From: Clostridium sp.
GTDB lineage: Bacteria; Cyanobacteriota; Vampirovibrionia; Gastranaerophilales; Gastranaerophilaceae
Assembly (NCBI GenBank): GCA_018362895.1
Contig: JAHALR010000004.1
Coordinates: 1 to 64,000, forward strand
Length of the DNA stretch: 64,000 nucleotides
Direction of reading: 5' to 3'
Part shown: in pieces, positions 41,610-49,535 of the stretch
Layout: every line of letters begins with the position of its first letter
How positions within the stretch are numbered: position 1 is the first letter of the stretch
Program-made: the position numbers and the translations under genes
The notes under the pieces: generated by a model
Seen by the model: only the letters and a program-made list of their open reading frames with translations
Told to the model about the DNA's origin: nothing
Databases searched by the model: none

Positions 41610-42605
41610 ATGAAAACTCCAAAAAAAATTTTAATGGTAAATTTTGGCGGTATTGGGGATGAAATCCTTTTTCTGCCTGCAATTTCAAGCTTGAAAAAAG
41701 AATTTCCTCAAGCCAAAATTACTCTGGCTTTAGAGCCCAGAAGCAAATCAGTTAAAGACCTTTCCAACCTCATTGACGAGGTCATGTGTGTTGATATTAA
41801 GGGGAAAAACAAATATCTGGAGCTTTTGAAATTTGTTTTAAAGGCACGTTTCGGTAAGTATGATATGGTCTTTTCATCAGGAGCAAATCAACTTATTCCT
41901 CTTTTACTTTTTATGACAGGAATTTCTTATCGTTACGGATATGAAAGCGGCAAAGGTCCTTTGAATTTAAGCAAACTCCTTCTAACCAAAGCTGTAAAAC
42001 TGAAAAAAAACCAGTATGCTTCTTTTATGTATCATGAGCTTGTTACACCTGTCACCGATATAAAAACTGATTATCCGGAAATATATGTAGGTGAAATAGA
42101 AAAAGAACCAAATTCCGTATTGATTCATCCGGGCGTAAGCAAAATGAGCGTTGTCAAAAACATGATAAAGACCTGGACACCCGAAATCTGGGCAGAATTA
42201 ATTAAAAAAGTTTTGAATACCGGCAAAAAAGTATACCTTATTGGTGGTCCGGATGACAAAGAATGTATTGAAAAAATTATACAAATCATAGGTGATGTAG
42301 CAAATTTTGAAAACCTTTATGGAACAACAAAAAACATCATGGATCTTGCAAAGCTCACTAAAAGAGCAGAAGTGCTGATTTGTTCAGATTCAGCACCCAT
42401 GCATATTGGAGTAGGTGTCGGCACAAAAACTCTAGCACTATTCGGACCTACTGATGAAAAAAAATTAATTCCCAATAATGAAAAATTTATAGCTATAAAA
42501 AACAATGTAGCTTGTCGTCCATGCCTTTGGGATAAACGACAAACTACGTGTGAAAGTTTGGATTGTTTGAAAATAAATCTGGATGATATAGTTAAACTAG
42601 TCTAA
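41610..42605 (+). CDS. Glycosyltransferase family 9 (heptosyltransferase-like)
   Basis: GT9 enzymes move heptose or related sugars from ADP-sugars onto the lipopolysaccharide core. The 331-residue protein has the N-terminal ILMVNFGGIGDEILFLPAI and the C-terminal nucleotide-sugar motif LICSDSAPMHIGVGVGTKTLALFGPT, followed by a cysteine-containing CRPCLWDKRQTTCESLDC. Length is normal. With kdsDC it supports a KDO/heptose-containing surface polymer. It is convergent with the next gene, the stops being adjacent. Confidence 0.88.
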   Translation: MKTPKKILMVNFGGIGDEILFLPAISSLKKEFPQAKITLALEPRSKSVKDLSNLIDEVMCVDIKGKNKYLELLKFVLKARFGKYDMVFSSGANQLIPLLLFMTGISYRYGYESGKGPLNLSKLLLTKAVKLKKNQYASFMYHELVTPVTDIKTDYPEIYVGEIEKEPNSVLIHPGVSKMSVVKNMIKTWTPEIWAELIKKVLNTGKKVYLIGGPDDKECIEKIIQIIGDVANFENLYGTTKNIMDLAKLTKRAEVLICSDSAPMHIGVGVGTKTLALFGPTDEKKLIPNNEKFIAIKNNVACRPCLWDKRQTTCESLDCLKINLDDIVKLV

Positions 42606-43157
42606 TTATTTTGACAATTTTTGTTCTTCAGCTTTTTCAACTTCAGCTTTGACTTCAGACTTTACAGCCGCTTTTTCAGCCTTTTCAGCAAGTTTCGCTG
42701 CTTTTTCTTCAGGTGTTTTCTTTACAAACAAGCCCTTAGTGCCTTCAGGAACAACTATTGTAAATCCAAAAATATTCTTTTTCAGTTCATAACCCGGCAA
42801 AAGCTTTCTTGTACCGGCTGAAAAGCCAAACCAGTTGTTACAAATAACTTTTCCGCCAAATTGAAATTTGGCATTTTCAGGCAGCATTTTAGACTCATTT
42901 ACTGCTTTGATTTGATCATCTGTGAGTTTGCTAAACATCAATCTTATTCTGCTGATTTTGGGAGGTTCAGCTGCTTTTTCACCCTTGAAATCCACTTTTG
43001 TGTCAGTATCAGTGTTCGGTTTTGAAATTTCAACGGTATCTTTGGGTTCTTCAATTACTGATGTTGTTTGAACAGCAGGTTTTTCAGTATCTTTAGACTG
43101 TACAAGAGGAGCAGCTGTGCCGGTACCCGGCATTGGAACAGTATTTACTAAATTCAT
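42606..43157 (-). CDS. Hypothetical protein with VDFKGEK motif
   Basis: The 183-residue protein begins with a polar, Pro/Thr-rich region (1-70) holding VDFKGEKAAEPP, then a compact domain (75-145, ISRIRLMFSKLTDDQIKAVNESKMLP to FGFTIVVPEG), and an Ala-Lys-Glu-rich tail (150-183). The ATG at 43157 follows AAAGG. Not recognised. It is similar in style to the other x-F-x-G-containing unknowns in the window. Confidence 0.6.
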   Translation of the reverse strand: MNLVNTVPMPGTGTAAPLVQSKDTEKPAVQTTSVIEEPKDTVEISKPNTDTDTKVDFKGEKAAEPPKISRIRLMFSKLTDDQIKAVNESKMLPENAKFQFGGKVICNNWFGFSAGTRKLLPGYELKKNIFGFTIVVPEGTKGLFVKKTPEEKAAKLAEKAEKAAVKSEVKAEVEKAEEQKLSK

Positions 43158-43256
43158 ATGCAAACCTTTCTTTGCTTGGAAGTTTATAAAAACAAAACTC
43201 GAAACAGATTTTTTTTGTCAGTAACAAAGTAAAATTAATAGGCTTTTTTACATGAT

Positions 43257-44732
43257 TTAACAAAAAGTTTTTCTTGCCTCTTCTCTGTCATCAAAATGTA
43301 TTGTTCTATCCTTCAATATTTGATAGTCTTCATGCCCTTTTCCTGCAATTATCACAACATCATCTTCAGCTGCAATATTTTTCAGCATAGAAATAGCCAC
43401 ACCCCTGTCAGGTTCAACATAAACTTTTTGAGTGTTAACTGATTTTATTCCTGCAAGAATATCAGAGATTATCAATTGTGGATCTTCACTTCTCGGATTA
43501 TCGGAAGTAACAACAACAATATCCGCATTCTCATCAGCAATCTTGCCCATTTTCGGGCGTTTTGTTGCATCTCTGTCCCCGCCGCAGCCAAAAAGACAAA
43601 TGAGTCTGCTTGTTTTAGGTGTCAGCTCTCTTGCTGCTTTTAAAACATTCTCAAGCCCGTCAGGAGTATGCGCATAATCAACTACGACAAGAGGTTTTTT
43701 GGCAACTATTTCAAATCGACCATCTACACTTTTTGTTTCCTCAAGAGCTTTTATACACACATCAGCATCAAATCCCATTGCCAAACCTGCTGTTAAAGCA
43801 GCCAATGCATTATAAACACTGAACATTCCATTCATTTGAAGATTTACTTTCTTTTCTTGAGAGAAAATTTTACATGTAAATCTTGCACCATGGATTGAAA
43901 AATCTATGTCAGCTGCTGCAATATCAGCTTCTTTATTTATTCCATATGTATAGATTCTTACACCTTGTGCTACAACTGATTTAAATCTTTCAGCATATTC
44001 ATCATCATTGTTTATGACAGCGAATCCTCCGGGTTTCAAACCTCTAAAAAGAATAGCTTTTGCCTCAAAATAGTTGTTCATCGTAATGTGATAATCTAAA
44101 TGATCCTGAGTAAGGTTCGTAAAAACAGCTCCATCAAAATCACAACCGCCTACTCTGTTCTGTTCGAGCGCATGAGAGCTAACCTCCATGGCAACATAAC
44201 CAATCTTCTTTTCACAAATCATCTCAAGTGTTTTTTGAAGTTCAGGAGCTTGTGGCGTAGTGTGTTTTGCATCGTGATAGGAATCAGCAGCAGAAAGCTT
44301 ATAACCGAGAGTACCTATTAATGCACACTCTTTATTAGAAGGAGCATCTTCAACAATCTTTTGAATCAAGTGAGTCACGGTAGTTTTTCCGTTTGTGCCT
44401 GTAACACCTATTAAATTAAGTTTTTTAGACGGAAAATCATAAAAATTTGCAGCCAGATCTGAAATCTGGTGACGGGTTGATTCAACAATAATTTGAGGCA
44501 CTGAAACACCCTCGAGTTCTCTTTCCGAAAACAATGCAGACGCACCGTTTGTGCATGCCATTTGTGCATATTCATGCCCGTCAGTATGCTCACCAACCAG
44601 ACAAACAAAAATTTCGCCATGTTTAATTGTTTTTGAATTATATGAAATACCGGTAATCTCTGTTTCAGAAAGCTTTTCACCGTTTATAATTTTTTTAGTT
44701 TTGATATTTTTAATTAATTCATCGAGTTTCAT
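43257..44732 (-). CDS. murE: UDP-MurNAc-tripeptide synthetase MurE
   Basis: Adds the third amino acid to the peptidoglycan precursor. The 491-residue Mur ligase has the ATP motif GVTGTNGKTTVTH, the carbamylated-lysine region and the specificity motif DNPRSEDP, which marks meso-diaminopimelate users. It follows ftsI by 19 bp on the same strand, as in a dcw-type pair. Length is normal. Confidence 0.95.
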   Translation of the reverse strand: MKLDELIKNIKTKKIINGEKLSETEITGISYNSKTIKHGEIFVCLVGEHTDGHEYAQMACTNGASALFSERELEGVSVPQIIVESTRHQISDLAANFYDFPSKKLNLIGVTGTNGKTTVTHLIQKIVEDAPSNKECALIGTLGYKLSAADSYHDAKHTTPQAPELQKTLEMICEKKIGYVAMEVSSHALEQNRVGGCDFDGAVFTNLTQDHLDYHITMNNYFEAKAILFRGLKPGGFAVINNDDEYAERFKSVVAQGVRIYTYGINKEADIAAADIDFSIHGARFTCKIFSQEKKVNLQMNGMFSVYNALAALTAGLAMGFDADVCIKALEETKSVDGRFEIVAKKPLVVVDYAHTPDGLENVLKAARELTPKTSRLICLFGCGGDRDATKRPKMGKIADENADIVVVTSDNPRSEDPQLIISDILAGIKSVNTQKVYVEPDRGVAISMLKNIAAEDDVVIIAGKGHEDYQILKDRTIHFDDREEARKTFC

Positions 44733-44751
44733 AGCTGTATATCCTTTTACA

Positions 44752-46485
44752 CTATTTTTTGAAAGTCTTTTTGTCAGGAGGAATATTTAAAATACGAGCC
44801 GTCTGCAAAGCTACCTCTCTAAACACGGGTGCTGCAACAGTACTTCCCCACAAAGCACCTTTAGACGGAGAGTCGATAACTACATAAATAAGAACCTGAG
44901 GATTGTTAGCAGGGAAAAATCCAACAATGGATGTAACAAGTTTGTTTGTATACCCTTTGGCACCTGAGATTGATTTTCTCGCAGTACCTGTTTTCGCAGC
45001 CACATTATAATCATCAAGATTAACAGGAGATTTAGAACGTCCGATACTGCCTGCGAGAAGTCTTGAAACAGAATGAGCTGTTTCAGGTTTTATTGTTTGT
45101 ATGTGTTTTATCTTTTCAATTTCTTCTTCCGGAGTATATTTGATTACATGCGGGGTAACTCTTATACCGTTATTTGCAATCGCAGAAATAGCCGAAACCA
45201 TTTGAATTGCCGTAACAGAAATGCTATATCCATATCCGACAGATGCGTGTGTGGATTTATGCCAGTCTTTGTAATCCGGAATCAATCCTCTTGATTCACC
45301 CGGCAGGTCTATTCCTGTTTTTTCACCTATACCGAATTTTTTCAAAACGTTGTAGTGCTCTTGTTTTGTCATCATCAATGCAGCTTTTGCACTGGCTACA
45401 TTGCTGGAATGTTCAAATAGGTAATACAAGTCAATGTTTCCGGGGAACGGTTTTACGTTGTAATCGTAATTCTTGATTGTCCATTTATCAATATCCAGTT
45501 TACCTGTGTCAAGAATTTTTGAATTTTCCTGTAATCTTCCGTTTTCAATTGCAGAAGCAATTGTTAGAACTTTGAATGTAGAACCCGGTTCAAATACATC
45601 ACTCAATGTCCAGTTCGTCAGCTGGGTAAGAGTAGCTTTTTTATAATTGTTTGGATTATAAGAAGGATAAATAGCATAACCCAGAATCTCACCGTTTTTC
45701 GGGTTCATAACTATTACAGTCCCTCTTACTGCGCCCTTTTCTTTAACAACTTTGTTAAGCTCAACTTCACAAACATGCTGTATAGCAGAATCTATTGTCA
45801 AGGTAATAGATTTGCCTCTCAATGGTGAAGTTGTTGCAGCAGGATCAGTATTAACTTCATAAATAATGTCTCCGTCAGGTGTTTTTTCGAAGTTTACATC
45901 CTGTTCAACTTCTTCTAATTTATCTTTGGCGGTAAGCTCGATTCCTGCAGCCACATCAGCATCCGGATTATAATATCCGAGAATATGGGCGGCCATTGTA
46001 CCCTGTGGGTATACACGTTCATTTTTTTTCCCGAGGCTTATTTCACGAAGCCCCAATTTTCTTATAGTTTGTGCGGTTGTTCTTGAAACATCTTTTTTCA
46101 GGACAATAATCTTTTCATCTTTTGCAAGTTCTTTTGCAAGTTTATTTTTATTTAAACCAAGAATCGGTGCCAGAATAGCAGCAAGTTCATTAGGAGTATG
46201 ATCAAAATATTCTTTATGTGCATAAACATCAAACGATGTTTTGTCAGAAGCAAGTTTGATTCCGTTTCTATCAAGAATTGCTCCTCTCATAACAAAGCTT
46301 TTTGCACTTCTTTGTCTTTTTGCCTGGCCGCGATAGTTTTTTATATCCACAACCATTATCAAAAATAAATAAGAAATAAGAATAAAACTAAAAATTATGC
46401 ACGAAATCTGCCAAAAAATCAGTTTTTTGTCAAACTCTTTGAACTTCTCTTTTTCACTCTTGTAGTTATGATAATTCCGTCCCAT
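44752..46485 (-). CDS. ftsI: Penicillin-binding protein 2 / FtsI-type septal transpeptidase
   Basis: Cross-links peptidoglycan at the division septum. The 577-residue protein has one membrane helix (about 25-48), the PBP dimer domain starting with MRGAILDRNGIKLASD, and the transpeptidase domain with S-x-x-K in GSTFKVLT, S-x-N in EHSSNVAS and KTGT in AAKTGTARK. No PASTA domain is present, as usual for diderms. It stands upstream of murE. Confidence 0.92.
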   Translation of the reverse strand: MGRNYHNYKSEKEKFKEFDKKLIFWQISCIIFSFILISYLFLIMVVDIKNYRGQAKRQRSAKSFVMRGAILDRNGIKLASDKTSFDVYAHKEYFDHTPNELAAILAPILGLNKNKLAKELAKDEKIIVLKKDVSRTTAQTIRKLGLREISLGKKNERVYPQGTMAAHILGYYNPDADVAAGIELTAKDKLEEVEQDVNFEKTPDGDIIYEVNTDPAATTSPLRGKSITLTIDSAIQHVCEVELNKVVKEKGAVRGTVIVMNPKNGEILGYAIYPSYNPNNYKKATLTQLTNWTLSDVFEPGSTFKVLTIASAIENGRLQENSKILDTGKLDIDKWTIKNYDYNVKPFPGNIDLYYLFEHSSNVASAKAALMMTKQEHYNVLKKFGIGEKTGIDLPGESRGLIPDYKDWHKSTHASVGYGYSISVTAIQMVSAISAIANNGIRVTPHVIKYTPEEEIEKIKHIQTIKPETAHSVSRLLAGSIGRSKSPVNLDDYNVAAKTGTARKSISGAKGYTNKLVTSIVGFFPANNPQVLIYVVIDSPSKGALWGSTVAAPVFREVALQTARILNIPPDKKTFKK

Positions 46486-46536
46486 GAGAATAATTATACT
46501 ATATCCAACAATTTTAAGAGCATTAATTTATGTAAA

Positions 46537-46568
46537 AAAAGACTCTTTTAAAAATAAAAGAGTCTTTT
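46537..46568. terminator. Bidirectional terminator below rpsO
   Basis: AAAAGACTCTTTT (46537-46549) pairs perfectly with AAAAGAGTCTTTT (46556-46568). On the minus strand it is followed by more T and ends rpsO. Confidence 0.85.
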
Positions 46569-46589
46569 GAAGCTTTTAAATTGTTTAAA

Positions 46590-46865
46590 CTAACCTCTGA
46601 TACCGAGTTCTTTGATAAGATCTCTGTATTTTTGAAGGTCTTGTTTTTTAACATAAGCAAGAAGTCTTTTTCTTTGACCTACCATCATCAAAAGACCTCT
46701 TCTGCCTTGGAAGTCTTTTTTGTTGATTTTGAGGTGTTCAGTCAATTCAGTAATTTTTTCAGTCAAAAGTGCGATTTGTACTTCAGCAGCGCCTGAATCT
46801 TTAGCATCTTTACCGAATTTTTTGATGATTTCTTGTTTTTTTTCTTGTGTTAAATTTATTGCCAT
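46590..46865 (-). CDS. rpsO: 30S ribosomal protein S15
   Basis: The 91-residue primary 16S rRNA-binding protein has the family body EIIKKFGKDAKDSGAAEVQIALLTEKI, LTEHLKINKKDFQGRRGLL and LLAYVKKQDLQKYRDLI. It is alone on its strand; pnp is not adjacent. The leader can form AGTTTA/TAAACT (forward 46893-46898, 46910-46915), a possible site for autoregulation. Confidence 0.97.
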   Translation of the reverse strand: MAINLTQEKKQEIIKKFGKDAKDSGAAEVQIALLTEKITELTEHLKINKKDFQGRRGLLMMVGQRKRLLAYVKKQDLQKYRDLIKELGIRG

Positions 46866-47063
46866 TTTGTGTTCCTTTTTCTAATTTTAATAAGTTTAAG
46901 TTGGTGGCGTAAACTCAATAAAATTATTTTATCGTTTCTTTAGCATAACATCTCAAAACCTTTAGTCAAGCATGATATAACCTGAACTTTAATAAAGGTT
47001 AATCTTTTTACAAAAGATTTTGCAAATGATATTATATTAGAAAAATCTTAAAAAAGGAGAATT

Positions 47064-47771
47064 ATGGAAAACAATAAACCGGTTGTAAAACTAATATCAA
47101 AGCCGGAAAACATGCTTAAAACAATATATACAGCCTGCCGTACATGTTACAGTGCAGATTCACCGATAAATATTTATGATAATGCAGCAGACGAAGAAAA
47201 AATGCTCAAACTCATTGAAAGAGTAATTTCTTCAGGACATTATTCAACAATTGAACACATTCAGGTTTCTTTTGCCATTTCAAATGTCTCAAGAGCATGC
47301 ACACACCAGCTCGTAAGACACAGACATATGTCTTTTTCTCAAAAATCACAAAGATATGTTAAAGAAAAAGGACAATTTGACTACATTGTTCCCCCTACAA
47401 TTGAAAAAAACACTGCGCTTTGTGAAAAATATAATGAGTTTATGAATACAGTTGCTGAGTTTTATACAGAAATGACAGAAGCCGGAATCCCGGCAGAAGA
47501 TGCCAGATTCATTCTTCCTAATGCAGCAGCAAGCTCTATTGTCGCATCTTTAAATCTAAGAGAACTCATCCACATAGCCAACATCAGACTCTGCTCAAGA
47601 GCACAGTATGAAATCAGAACAATGGTAAAAATGATGTGCGAAGAAATTTTAAAAGAAGAGCCATGGCTGGCCGCTTATCTTGTTCCAAAATGCGAAAGAC
47701 TCGGATATTGCGACGAAGACAAGTGCTGCGGAAGAAAAATCAAAAAAGAAGAATTTCTTACAAAATTATAA
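47064..47771 (+). CDS. thyX: Flavin-dependent thymidylate synthase ThyX
   Basis: Makes dTMP from dUMP using methylene-THF and FAD. The 235-residue protein has the diagnostic RHR-x7-S motif (RHRHMSFSQKSQRY), with FAISNVSRACTHQLV before it. There is no thyA in the window. The C-terminal CDEDKCCGRK is an unusual cysteine cluster after the normal end of the fold. The ATG follows AAAAAAGGAG. Its stop overlaps the stop of the convergent Hcp-like gene by six bases. Confidence 0.96.
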   Translation: MENNKPVVKLISKPENMLKTIYTACRTCYSADSPINIYDNAADEEKMLKLIERVISSGHYSTIEHIQVSFAISNVSRACTHQLVRHRHMSFSQKSQRYVKEKGQFDYIVPPTIEKNTALCEKYNEFMNTVAEFYTEMTEAGIPAEDARFILPNAAASSIVASLNLRELIHIANIRLCSRAQYEIRTMVKMMCEEILKEEPWLAAYLVPKCERLGYCDEDKCCGRKIKKEEFLTKL

Positions 47772-49382
47772 ATTTTTCAAATCTTTTACAGGATCATCAC
47801 TGACCTGTCTAAAGCCGAATTTTTCTTTCAAAAATTTCAACATGCCGGGCGTAATAACGTTTGACGTACATTTAGGAAGATAAATATTCTTCACACCAAG
47901 CTGTCTAAGATTGAACAGGTGTGAAAGTGTGTGCAAATTGCAGGTTGTAATAAACAAACTTATCGGAAATTTTTCAAGATCAACACGTTCTTTTATATGA
48001 GCAAGAATCTTGTATATTAAAGAAGAATTGAAAAACGAATCCAGAAAAAGAACATTTTCTTTTACGGAAGGCAGTGTCGCTGAAATGACATAATAGTCAT
48101 CATAAAGATTTTTTTCAAGTTTTTCAAAATATTCAGAATGTACGGGAGAATGGTTTAATAATCCGACTATCAGGAGATGTTTGATATCTTTATTTTTTAT
48201 TTTTTCAATAATTTTGTCGACTTTTTCCATTACAGACTTTTCATCATATCCTACTTTTACCTCGGCAATTTTATGATTATGTTCAAAACCGTTAGAATCT
48301 AAAGCCGCATCTATTAAAGGTTGAAAATTTTTATTCTCGATTTTTGTCATACCTTTTCCGGCAATTATGTTAGTTGTAAAGAGTCTGCCTCTGTATAATC
48401 TGTCTAAAAGATATTGAAAATTCCTTATGACAAGAACCGGCCCCTTGAAAGAAGCAAAATCAAATTGAACACTGTCCAAAGACATTTGAAAATGTCCTTT
48501 TAAGTGAGGATATTTCTCAAATTTAGGATATGCATGTGCAACAATAAGTCCGTTATGTGTATATACGTTTATGCCTTTATCTTTTGTCGCTTCAAGCATA
48601 AACTCAAAGTCTTTCAAATTCTGTCCTGACACAAGAATGGAATGCCCTGCTTCAACACCGACTTCGACTTCATTTAACACAATCTTTCCATAATATTCTT
48701 CTTTTAAAACATGAAGTTTTTTATGAATGCTAAAATTTATTTTTGCAAAATCATTGATTTTTTTCATAAGCTTTTCTTCGCTTATGGTACTGAAATTCAA
48801 ACTGTTAAACAGCTTCAAAACAGCATCCTCTTCAGGCACATAGTCATCAGTATAACATTTCATTTCAATCAGCCTGATGGAAGCACTTTTTATTAGATTG
48901 AGTATTATTTCATAAAGATTTTTTGTATCTGCTTTTAAAACTTTGTTTCTTAATATAGCCTGTTTTTCACCTTGATTGACAATTGATGAAAGATTAAATT
49001 CTTCAAACTTTATATTAGATTTCAAAACCTGACAGTCTATATTCTTTTTCTCACATACTGCTAAAAAAGATTCTTTTACAGATTCTTTATCAGAATGAAT
49101 TTCCTTTAATATAGCTTCAAAATCCTCTCTGCTGAATTCATAGCCGACAAGTATCAAAGACAGATAGTTTATGATTTTGTCTTTGAGTTTTTTATTTTCA
49201 TAACCAAGCTCCTGCATTTTTACATAATAATAAGTAATCTGCTTGAGCTCATATAATAGAACCTCCATTAAAGAATAAACAATCGGGTCTATACTGCAAA
49301 AGCCGTCTATTGTACAATCATTTCCGGCATAGCTTTCGTTATAATTTTGTCCGGGTTGAGAATTTGAAAATGAATTAAACAT
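47766..49382 (-). CDS. Hybrid-cluster-protein homologue lacking cluster ligands
   Basis: The 538-residue protein aligns over its length with Hcp: ILVSGQNLKDFEFMLEATK, KGINVYTHNGLIVAHAYPKF, YPHLKGHFQ, GRLFTTNIIAGKGM and LGVKNIYLPKCTSNVITPGML match conserved Hcp blocks. The metal ligands are replaced: the H244 position is Gln254, E268 (24 residues on) is Gly278 and C312 (44 further) is Phe322. The usual GCDG, GC-x-K-y-R, GQCND and EQK motifs read GLLNH, ATLPSVKEN, DSFFNSS and TTCNL. Of the N-terminal cluster only Cys23 and Cys29 remain. It is probably a non-redox descendant. Confidence 0.7.
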   Translation of the reverse strand: MFNSFSNSQPGQNYNESYAGNDCTIDGFCSIDPIVYSLMEVLLYELKQITYYYVKMQELGYENKKLKDKIINYLSLILVGYEFSREDFEAILKEIHSDKESVKESFLAVCEKKNIDCQVLKSNIKFEEFNLSSIVNQGEKQAILRNKVLKADTKNLYEIILNLIKSASIRLIEMKCYTDDYVPEEDAVLKLFNSLNFSTISEEKLMKKINDFAKINFSIHKKLHVLKEEYYGKIVLNEVEVGVEAGHSILVSGQNLKDFEFMLEATKDKGINVYTHNGLIVAHAYPKFEKYPHLKGHFQMSLDSVQFDFASFKGPVLVIRNFQYLLDRLYRGRLFTTNIIAGKGMTKIENKNFQPLIDAALDSNGFEHNHKIAEVKVGYDEKSVMEKVDKIIEKIKNKDIKHLLIVGLLNHSPVHSEYFEKLEKNLYDDYYVISATLPSVKENVLFLDSFFNSSLIYKILAHIKERVDLEKFPISLFITTCNLHTLSHLFNLRQLGVKNIYLPKCTSNVITPGMLKFLKEKFGFRQVSDDPVKDLKNL

Positions 49383-49535
49383 ATTTGCATTTTAAATAAG
49401 TTTTCTGTCAAAACCATTGGATAGAAGACTAATTAAAAAATACCTACATTACTACTATGTCTGCTCTCTTCATTATGTAGTATAATTTGTTATCAACATT
49501 ACAGGTAATATGAAAACAGAAAGAGTAAGGCTCAT

